From NCBI GenBank assembly GCA_029844215.1, contig CM056733.1:69283794-69347793 (forward strand): a stretch of 64,000 nt of DNA, in the 5' to 3' direction. The notes below the pieces were generated by a model that saw nothing but the letters and a program-made list of their open reading frames with translations, searched no databases and had not been told where the DNA came from. This DNA is from Przewalskia tangutica (Eukaryota; Streptophyta; Magnoliopsida; Solanales; Solanaceae). The translations under genes were made by a program, and so were the position numbers. Shown here in pieces: positions 45,682 to 55,100 of this stretch (the stretch's first letter is position 1; every line of letters starts with the position of its first letter).

Positions 45682-48600
45682 ATGAGTGTATCTTCTTGTG
45701 GTGATGAAGCAGCTCCTTGTAAAGAAACAACAAAGAAAAAGCGAAATCTCCCTGGAATGCCAGGTAATTATTAACCCTACTATTGCAATTACTAACGAAT
45801 AAGCTAATCAGGGCTTGTTATGTTTAATCTTTTTAATCCATTTGAACCCATTTATTAAAGAATCAAGGTAAGTATTTAGTAGCTCAGTTGACTGATTAGC
45901 TTTTACCTTGTTGGTGGTTGACTACCCGAACTTTTACCTTGTTGGTGAGGGTTCAAATTAACACCAATGTAATCCCTTCCCTTTTCCCTTACCCCTACCC
46001 CTATGTAGTAAAAAATAATAATTAAAGATCCCGGACTTCTATTTTAGCAAAAAATTGATTTTAGGGCTTTTTGTATTGTTCTTTGATTAGATCCTGATGC
46101 GGAAGTTGTTGCGTTGTCACCGAAAACTCTATTAGCAACAAATCGATTTGTGTGTGAAATTTGTAATAAAGGGTTTCAGAGAGACCAGAATTTGCAGCTT
46201 CATAGAAGGGGTCATAATTTGCCTTGGAAGTTAAGGAAGAGAACAAGTAATGAGGTGAAGAAGAGAGTTTATGTTTGCCCCGAACTTACGTGTGTTCACC
46301 ATGATCCTTCACGGGCGTTGGGCGATTTGACTGGGATCAAGAAGCATTTTTGCAGGAAACATGGTGAGAAGAAGTGGAATTGTGATAAGTGTTTGAAGAA
46401 GTATGCGGTTCAATCTGATTTGAAGGCTCATTTGAAAATTTGTGGAACTAAAGAGTATAAATGTGATTGTGGAACTATGTTTTCAAGGTCAATTCTTGAT
46501 ACCCTTTTAGTAATTGTTAATCTCTCTTTCTTGTAAAGCTGATATCTTTCTTAATAATGTGCATAGGAGAGATAGCTTTATCACTCACACGACAATTTTG
46601 TGATGTATTAGCCAAAGACCGTTAGCTTTATCACGCCGAGTTAGTCGGTTTTGCCGTGTTTTTGGTTAGTCGTTGTTAGTTTTTAAGTTCATTCTGTTAG
46701 TTGGACCAAATGTTCTCCACTTTAGCAAACATAAGGGACTAAAGATGCTCAGTGTTATATTTAAAGGACAAAAATAGACCTACTCCCATAGATTCGGGAC
46801 AATTTTGGCTAAAAACTCCCCGTTAAATTGTTACTCTCTCTTTCTTGTAAAGCTGATATATTTGTTAATATATAGGAGAGATAGCTTTATCACGCACAGG
46901 GCATTTTGTGATGTATTAGCGAAAGACAGTGAGAAAGCTCAGAATGCAGTTACAACTCCTATTGCGGATGAGGACCCTAAGGTTCAAGCTGTTGTTTCAT
47001 CAACACCGTCACCACCAATACCTCCTACGCCCCCACTAGCCTCAGAGCCGCCAGCTGTTCCTTCACCAGCTGCCGCAGAGCCTCTACCGCCTCCTGTTAC
47101 TCCGTCAACTGCTGTAATGTCTTCTGATTCTCCCATGCAGAGTCCAGGTACATTTAAAGTTCAATTTTAGAAGTTTGAAAAATTGGATTTGTAGTTCGGC
47201 TGATGTGTGTTTGTTGAGAACTGACTAGAGACTTTGTTCTTTCTTTGTTTTGGCGTCTTTCTAATTTTGTCATTTACTGATATTTTATCCAAAACTTTTG
47301 TCATCCATTGATCCTTGTTGTTATCTGTATTTCTCATTAGACTATTCCAATTAAGTGTTTGCTTATCAATTTGAAGTTTGAAAAACTGGTTTTAGGAGTC
47401 TTTTTCAAGTTCACTCACTAAAATTTAACTTGTTTTCATGTCCAGAACACTTGCTTCAATTTCCAAATACCCTTTCTCAACTTCAACTTCAAATACTACT
47501 TTTTTTCAAATCTCGACCAAATCATGTCCAAACACCTGAAGTGATCCTTTATCTGAAGAAAGTTCGAATTCTAGAAACAAAAGTATGATAAGATAGGCAA
47601 AAGAATATCTATTAAAATAATAGAGAAGTAACATTATCAATCTGAGAAAACTTTGGGTAAATTAAGGAAACATGGCATGCACTTAAAGAAGTCTAGCATA
47701 CGACTTCAAATAGGATTTGATTCTCCTTTTCCTATGATAATATTCTTTAATATCAAAAGCTTAACTTGCCCTGCTTCGTTATATGAGTTGGCTTCTTTCT
47801 GTCCTACTATAATTGTTATAATTTGGCAGAGTTGGTGGAGAGTCCAAGCACAAATTCCAGTATAACCATTACCAAACAGGTTAAGGAAGAAACAACAGCA
47901 AAACCGAGATTGTCTGGAATCTGCAGCACTAGCTCAAGCACCGGATGTACCACCAGCAATGGTTTTGCAAGCTTGACAGGAATCTGCAGCAGCAGGAGTT
48001 CGAGCAGTAATGGAAGTACCAGCAGCAGCAGCATTTTTCCAAGCTTGACTGGAATCTCTAGTAGCAGTAGGAGCTCGAGCAGTAATGGAAATACCGGAAG
48101 CATCAGCGTTTTTCCAAGCTTGACTGGAATCTGTAGCAGCAGTAGGAGCTCGAGCAGTAATGGAATCTGTAGCAGCAGTAGTAGCTCGTGCAGTAACAGA
48201 AGTACCACCAGCAGCAGCACTTTTACAAGCTTGACTGGAATCTGTAGCAGCAGTAGTAGCTCGAGCAGTAATGGAAGTGCCAGCAGCAGCACTTTCGCAA
48301 GCTTATTTGCTTCATCAACAGCTTCAGCAAGTTTTCCTTTGCCATCTCAAGCACCTCAATTTACTGATTGGTTTCAATCCGTGGCTCCTGCACCGCCACC
48401 TGATATCGAACCACCATCATCTATGGAACCAATATCTCTCTGCCTTGCAATGAATCATGGTTCATCAGTCTTTGGGCAAGAGAGGAGGCAGTATGCTGCA
48501 GCACCACAACCAGCCATGTCAGCAACAGCATTACTGCAGAAGGCTGCTCAGATGGGTGCAACAGCGACAAACTCATCATTGTTGAGGGGTCTTGGGATTG

Positions 48601-48956
48601 GGATATTATCCTCTACTTCATTGTCTAGTGGGCAACACGAATGGAGTGGGAGACAAATGGAAACCGATGGTGCAACATTGGCTGCAGGACTTGGGCTTGG
48701 ACTGCCATGTGATGATCGCTCCGGGCTAAAGGAATTAATGCTGGGAACTCCGTCTGTTTTCGGTCCCAAACATCCGACTCTTGATCTCCTTGGATTGGGG
48801 ATGGCAGCTGGTGGCGGACCAACACCTGGATTATCCGCTCTAATAACATCCATGGGCGGTAATCTAGATGTGGCTGCTACAGCAGGATCGTTTGATAGTG
48901 GAGAATTTTGTGGGAAGAAGTTCATGATACCAACTGTAAGGACCATGAAACGTTAG
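45682..48956 (+). CDS. INDETERMINATE-DOMAIN C2H2 zinc-finger transcription factor, 4 exons
   Basis: Exons: 45682-45763, 46091-46487, 46876-47147, 47830-48956, GT-AG introns, 625 aa. The N-terminus has a nuclear localisation patch KKKRNLPGMP (residues ~19-27). The ID domain begins at ~47: finger 1 CEICNKGFQRDQNLQLHRRGH, a second C2H2 finger (CPELTCVHHD...KKHFCRKH), and two C2HC-type fingers (WNCDKCLKKYAVQSD..., YKCDCGTMFSRRDSF...HRAFC). The C-terminal half keeps family motifs MSATALLQKAAQMGA and TLDLLGLG. IDD proteins bind DNA and partner with GRAS proteins such as DELLA and SCARECROW; which subgroup member this is I cannot say. Odd points: the protein is lengthened by a Ser-rich tandem repeat in exon 4, and the exon 3 acceptor is duplicated upstream. 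Confidence 0.93.
46509..46620 (+). repeat. Upstream copy of the IDD intron 2/exon 3 junction (decoy acceptor)
   Basis: This aligns with 46824-46932: shared CTCTCTTTCTTGTAAAGCTGATAT, ATAGGAGAGATAGCTTTATCAC, then TTTTGTGATGTATTAGC and AAAGAC. Use of the AG at 46564-46565 would keep frame for about ten codons (RRDSFITHTT) and then hit TGA near 46602. The true exon starts at 46876. This is a partial tandem duplication ~313 bp apart. Confidence 0.88.
47969..48298 (+). repeat. Coding Ser-rich minisatellite in the IDD gene
   Basis: Units start with AAGCTTGAC at 47969, 48041, 48116 and 48227, and a last AAGCTT at 48299 starts the unique sequence. Unit lengths are 72, 75, 111 and 72 bp, all multiples of three. 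Each encodes a variant of SLTGICSSSRSSSSNG. The 111-bp unit holds an internal partial duplication. A long Leu-rich antisense frame over it is an artefact of the repeat. Confidence 0.9.
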
Positions 48957-49151
48957 TTGACAATTTGGCAAGCCCCATTAATTAGTGTAGGGAGAAAACA
49001 GTCTCTGCTGTAGTATTATAGAAGCCTGTTGTATCTGTATAAACTTTTTTACTCCAAAGGAAGCAGTTATTTAGTAGAAGTGTAAAGTGATAATTTGTGC
49101 AAGGTTACTGAAGTAGCACCAAATACAGAGTTCAAGGCAGTGAATATGTAT
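48957..49151 (+). other. IDD 3' UTR
   Basis: Short AT-rich sequence directly after the stop at 48954-48956 and before a MITE. The polyadenylation site is not defined. Confidence 0.4.
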
Positions 49152-49379
49152 TACTCCCTCTGTTTCAATTTGTTTGTCTGGATTCGGAGTATTAGTCAAA
49201 TTTACTAATGTTTGATGTGAATTCGGATATAGATTTTTTTTTACATATTTAGAAAATTTACATAAAAAAACTATAAGTCACACTATTAACAATTTAAAAT
49301 GTGTTTGAAAAACTATGGTGAATGAAAATATCCTCCAACTGTTGTCCAAATAGTAATTAAAATAAACAAATTGAAAGTA
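49152..49379. mobile_element. Stowaway-like MITE
   Basis: Left end TACTCCCTCTGTTTCAATTT and right end, on the other strand, TACTTTCAATTTGTTTATTT: the right terminus has lost the CCCTCTG part. TA flanks on both sides fit Tc1/mariner-type insertion. It probably lies in or just beyond the IDD 3' UTR. From 49380 to ~49795 nothing recognisable is present. Confidence 0.7.
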
Positions 49380-49794
49380 TTTATTTAGGTACCTAAAAGT
49401 TCTTAATGGCAGTAAGAATGCAACCTATCCAGCTCTAGGTTGCAAAGTTAGTTTTGATGTGTTTAAGCTTTAAATGGCAATCTGGTTTGAGCCTTGAAGT
49501 GACAAGTTGAGGCAAATGTAGATAAAGAATTTATAGACAATTGAGTGATCTTTTAGAAAAATTACTCTTTATTCTTTTAGTGAACTTATTTGACGTGAAG
49601 CTGGAAATGCGATTTATTCTTTTTGTGGACCTAGAAATGCTTAAGGAATTTGAATTAGTCGGTTAAGTGAATCCCGAATATAGGAAGATTAAAAAAAGCA
49701 GGTGGAATGAAGGTAGTGATAGGACACAAAGATAGAAAGGGTGATGAGAATATGGTTTCATGGGCCATTTTGATAGATCTTTGACGGCTCGAGA

Positions 49795-50915
49795 AACACT
49801 TTTTGGGACACATACTTCAAAGAAGTAGAAACACTTTTTTAAAAGTTAAAAAATATTTTTATATGAAAGAAAAATTCCATTTATGCATTTCTTTTCACAA
49901 AATTCCCTTTAATTTCATACAATATCCCCAGATAAAATAGAATTAGAGAATGGGGTAGGACGGATAAGAAAAAATATCATATTTTATTTTTTTTAATAAA
50001 AATAACAAAAAATATAAAATAAAAATTTGAGGAAGTGGTAGGGCAATGGGTGGGGTGGAGGGATAGGTGTGGGTAGGGGATAACAAAAAAAATCATATTT
50101 TTTAAAAGTAAAAAATATAAAATAGAAATTTAAGAATGTGGTGGGGTAGGGATGTAAGAAAAAAATCATATTTTTATTAATATTTTTTATAAAATTAAAA
50201 AAAAATATGAAATAGAAATTTGAGGATGATGTAGGGCAATCGGGGGGGGTGGAGGGGGTAGGTGTGGGTAGGACGGGGGTAAGAAAAATTCATATTTTTT
50301 TATAAATTGTTTATAAATAAAAAAATATAAAATAGAAATTTGAAAATGTGGTAAGCGGGCAGGGGAGGGGTAGAGGGAGATAAGAATAATTTCATATTTT
50401 AAATATTTTTTTTTATAAAAGTAACAAAATATATGAAATAAAAATTTGAGGATAAAGGGTGGAGGGGTATGTGGGGTAAACAAATCATTTTTTTTTTATA
50501 AAAGTAAAAAAGTATGAAATAGAAATTTGAGGATTGAGTGGGGGTGCATGGGTAGGTGTGGGTAGGGCGGGGGGAGTAGGTTTGGACATATTTTAGTCAT
50601 TGACTCGTTACATTTCTTATGTACAATATAATATATATTTTTTATTAAATGTTGTAATTAAAGATTTTTTTTTATTAAATTGTAAAGATATACTAATTTT
50701 CAGAAATATAGGATAGAAAACAATATTTTAAATAGTTTTAAATCTATTAAAAAAATATTCTGATTTCTTTGCATGAATGTGGGCCAAACAGAAAAGTGTT
50801 TCTGTTTCTCAGAAGTACTTCTATAATTATAGGCCAATCACCCAAACAGTTTCTACAAAATAACTTCTAAAAAATAAAAACACTTTTAAAAAAGTTTGGC
50901 CAAACAAACCCTAAA
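49795..50915. mobile_element. Second copy of the M1 minisatellite transposon, inverted
   Basis: The right arm 50580-50915 is the reverse complement of 14836-15170 (TTGGACATATTTTAGTCATTGACTC, TTACATTTCTTATGTACAAT, GAAAAGTGTTTCTGTTTCTCAGAAGTAC, TTGGCCAAACAAACCC). The C-rich array at 49940-50560 reads as G-rich on plus. The left end near 49795 (GAGAAACACTTTTTGGG) is degraded. No transposase. Confidence 0.72.
49940..50560. repeat. C-rich/AT-rich minisatellite, array 3 (inverted)
   Basis: About six units with GGGGTAGGG-type runs, then AGAAAAA(A)TCATAT, TATAAAA and GAAATAGAAATTTGAGGAT. It is the reverse complement of the units in arrays 1 and 2. Confidence 0.85.
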
Positions 50916-51344
50916 AAGGAAGGGATCTGATGCAGTGTTCCAGTAATATTTCTCACTTTCATTTGACTTAATATGTTAATTGCCTGAGATGTTTATGTCG
51001 TATAATTGTTTTGGCAGCAGTATCACTAGCTGGCTGGGCTGTTACAATTATTTCATCAGGGACCTTTACAAAGGGTATCTATAAGTTTCCATATTTGATC
51101 ATCTAAGGGGCTATGCCCCACCCCCCAAAGGGGGTGGGGTGGGAAGATGTCCTCAATTGCAAGCTAATCCTTAGTCCTTTCTGCAAACTTACAACTACAA
51201 AGTGTTGTTTTATAAAGTTCCTGCACTGTCTATGAATCTGAATTCAAAGTTTGAACAATGACATCCAAATTTTTAACCACCTATATAATATTTAGGAAAA
51301 ACTTTCCAATATTTACTTCAGCTAGTTAGGCTCGAGTTAAGTAC
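50916..51344. other. No gene seen
   Basis: AT-rich spacer. The short block GGGGCTATGCCCCACCCCCC near 51108-51127 followed by AAAGGGGGTGGGGTGGG can fold back on itself and resembles a SINE end, but it cannot be bounded. Confidence 0.35.
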
Positions 51345-51627
51345 TTACCTGTACCCTTCGGGTGCGCGCCTGCAAACCCGCTCTGATGTAATAGCCCACA
51401 AAACACACAGGAGAGATAACCGCAGTAGGCAAGCCCCGTGCTACAAGCTCGACCCAGAAGACAAATCCTCTTCTGTCGTAGCCAGTGAGTTTCGAACCTG
51501 AGACCTCCATTATGGAAGCCCCGTGCCCCAAAAGGCAAATTCCCTGCTGTCTTAGGCAGGGGGTTTCAAATTGAGACACTCATTATGAAAGCCTCATGCT
51601 CAACCAACTGAGCCACCCATGCGAGTC
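51345..51627 (-). mobile_element. tRNA-derived SINE with partly duplicated head
   Basis: Minus-strand text begins CTCGCATGGGTGGCTCAGTT and GGTTGAGCATGAGG (tRNA-like box A), then two related segments of ~65 bp with GGCTT(T/C)CATAATG, GTCTCA, GAAAC and GACAG. The second has an intact box B GGTTCGAAACTC. Flanking TAAGTAC (51338-51344 and 51628-51634) is a probable 7-bp target duplication. Confidence 0.75.
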
Positions 51628-51689
51628 TAAGTACGCATATTGTAAGGGATTTAAGTTATAGTTATATATATTACGTAAATCCCCTTACA

Positions 51690-51714
51690 ATATATATATA
51701 TATATATATATATA
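51690..51714. repeat. (TA)n microsatellite
   Basis: About 12 TA units between the SINE and the 3' flank of the GBF gene. Confidence 0.95.
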
Positions 51715-52166
51715 ACTGTTGAAGCGTGTGACCATTTCATCTAAGAACTTTAAGCTATTACAGAGAGCACACTCATTATTCCTAACCATATTTTGAAAAC
51801 AAAAGCTACTAATAATATTCTATAAAGTGGGTAAGCACAGGAGGGGTTCCCTCTGGCTAGACTAACTAGCATGTGCAAATTCTCACAATTGGGTACTGCA
51901 TAACAGGAACATAACATCCACCAACTAAGCAAGATAGATTCAGTTATTCAGTTATTTTTTACAATGTTGTCATAGATTCAGATTCAACCCAGGGTTAAAA
52001 AAGATCCATGAATTAATGTTTAGAAGTTACACTCAAAAGGGTTAAAGGGGTATAAATTAGTAGAAAAACAGAGATTTCTCATTCTAAAGCACCGTAAAAG
52101 CTATAGATTTCTCACGGGCAGTAAGAGATCTGTGAGCATTTTAACCTACTCTGTCATGGCTTGTCC

Positions 52167-55100
52167 TTAACTGTTAGCTTTCTCAGCATTGGACTGCAGA
52201 GGCATGGCGTTAGCATTACTCTCTAGCTTGGACACTGCCTCGGGCCCACACAACCTCGTCAACTCTTCCTGTTTCAAAATCAGGTCCCAGTAAGAATCTT
52301 ATTTCCATCTTTCTCGTATTGCTTAGATGGATTAAACGGACAACATCAAGAGAAAAAGGGAGGACCGAAAAATTTCTCAGCACTGCGAGTGCCAATTTTG
52401 TAACATCGATCAACAATTCTGTGCGAGGAGGACGATATAAACAACCAAGTGACTAACAGACCAGGGGAAGAAGGGGGAAAGGAGGGGGTGAGGGAAAAGA
52501 TGCTTCAGAAGTTTTTACCTTTATCGAATTATTCTCCGAGGTAAGCTTCTCACATTCCTCAGAGAGCTTTTGCAACTCCTCTTTGAGTCCATGATTCTCA
52601 TTGCTCAATGTCTCTACCTTATGTTGTAGCTCGTCACACTCGGCCTGTGGAGGATAAGCATAAAACAACACGACTATCAGAAAAATTAACACATGGAGAA
52701 ATGAAAACTGAAAAAGTAAAGATAAAATTTGAGATTTCTCAGTAAGCAATCTGGTTGTTAAAAGTCATCAGATTCAGGTTCTTATTTGATGACCATCTAG
52801 TTAGTTTAATCTGAGATTGTAAACTATTAGGATTGAACTATCATTTGCTGGTTTAACATGAATGAGGACAAAATAATGAGTTAAAAGTTCAACACACATG
52901 GAAGAAATTCTCTCACACTTGGTCACCATTTGTTTCTTTTTCACTCTGGAAAGTGATGCTGCATACCATAATTCAGGAATGCTTAAACTACAGCCCTTGT
53001 ATGCACTGAAGAAATTCAATAGATAGATGACAGACGTCCAATGGCTTAAAATTTAGCCAACTAATAAGGAGAGTCTTTCCCCTTGGTTGATTCTATGAAG
53101 AACCTTGCTTCTCAGTTTAGAACACAATGTGTTTGACAAGCTACAGTACACAAGAACAATGATCAGCTGTTCTTTCCAAAATTTCCACAAAAACAACTCG
53201 TTTCCTTGTTTTCTTAGTATTATTTTGAGTACACCTTCCATCCCTATATAATTGAATCCGGATGAGATTGGCATGAAAAAAATAGCATGCAACTATCACA
53301 CTTCGGGAAATTGTTTTCCTCCTTTTAGCTATCCAACATATTCTCAGGATGGAGCCCACCAAAATGAACGATTCTGGTTGTTCATGGTTAAAAAAAAGGG
53401 TAGCCCGGTGTACAAAGCATCCCGTGTTATGTGACATAATTGTTTTTCCGGGAGTTGGGTAAGAATACTAGCGCCCCGTTTAAAGAAAAAACTCAACGTC
53501 TAAATACTCTTTTTTAATTTCAGCTTCAAATACTCTTTTGTTCAACATCAACCACCAAAGTTGTCCAAATGCCCACTTAGTTAGACTGGGTGATTTATAT
53601 GGAACTTGAGGCCTAGAGCACTTACAAGAGCTATGAAGCAGGGACTCTCCTTTGATTTTTTTTTTGGGTACTAATAATTTCTACTCTTGTACTTGAACTT
53701 GGATATCATAAAAGAAACAAAATGTGCTAATCTTTTCCAAGGTCGATAGTTTGAAAAACATGCACGCATACACATAGAGAGAGACACATATACATACATA
53801 AATGGCCCCTTTAATTTGTAAAAGAAAATTCATTTGGACGCCCTAACTGAGACAATGACCTATTGACCACCGAAAGTCTATGCAAAATGTGTGTATCAGA
53901 TACGACTAGCTGACATGGCAGATCACGCTTTTTCCACCCGAATTTGAGCGTGTTTTTTCCGGAAATTATGGAGTTTACCCGTGAAAATGAACTTCCGGAC
54001 ATTTTTTATAACTACTTTTTTCCAGCCATTATTTTCAACTCTTCAACTTCTTCTTTTACCCATATCAAATTCGATTCCCATGTCTTCTTTTTCTTGTCCT
54101 CGCAAACCTATACCAGATTCAAACCCAAATCTACACTCACCAAAGCACTGCCCTTCCCCACTTCCTCTTCATTTACATCACCAGAAAAATTTACTCGCCT
54201 GACACCACTCAACACCCATCTATCCATACCAGTTCCCTTGAATGCCCAATGTGTAAAGCCTTCATTGCGGAGGATAAGATGGTTCCTTTATATGGAAGGG
54301 GAAAGAACTCTACTGATCCTAGGTCTAAGTACATTTCTCAAATAGAGATCCAAAGCATCTCTTACTCCAAATAGAAATGCTTTCCCACATAATGGTTTCG
54401 CATTTATGGGTGGATTTCTGGGGTTTTCACCCATGACTACTGCAAGGTTTGAAAATTTCACGTTATCTGCGGCATTTGGTTCTTATCCCATAATTGTTCC
54501 ACATTCAAGTTAATAGATTTCTGATCCCACTAATATTGGAGCTACTGTTGGTTTTCCTGATGAGTCGCTAACACATTCCATGCAGTGGTCATGCTCATAC
54601 ATTTCCAGTGTAGAGGTCAGCAGCAATAGGCGAGTTTCGCCCCCAAATTGCTATGTTTAGTTATAGGCGTTTGTGTTATTTTTTTGTTCAGTTCGGAACT
54701 AAAGTGAATTGCATCTGAGTTTACAAGATGAAGAAGAAGCCCACATGTTTTTTTTGGTGTCTTTTTCTGACCTGTCTTTGTTTTGGTTTGTTTGTTAATT
54801 GTCATATTACTCGTGTTTGAGCTCCACACATTTTTTAAGAGTTCAATAGGCACATAATCATCGACTTAAGGTGTTCAATACGTCATCGTCACAGTTGAGG
54901 TGTTCAAATGATAAAGTCTGGCAAGTTTAAAGGGTTGTCTATGTACCATAAAGGCAACTTGGTATACTAAGCTCCCACTATGCGCGGGGTCCGGGGAAGG
55001 GCCAGACCACAAGGGTCTATTGTACGCAGTCTAACCCTACATTATTCAAGAGGCTGTTTTCACGGCTCGAACCTGTGACCTCCTGATCACATGGCAACAA

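Noticed and set aside
46091..46536. Single-exon zinc-finger protein ending at 46536
   Set aside because: The reading beyond 46487 is intron; joining to 46876 restores the conserved RRDSFITHRAFC finger.
47816..48292. 158-codon Leu-rich open frame on the minus strand
   Set aside because: It is the antisense of the Ser-rich IDD repeat (AGC/AGT codons read as GCT/CTG/CTA); codon artefact.
51540..51627. tRNA-like sequence with GGTGGCTCAGTTGGTTGAGC on the minus strand
   Set aside because: It lacks a matching acceptor stem and 3' half, and is the head of a SINE with flanking duplication.
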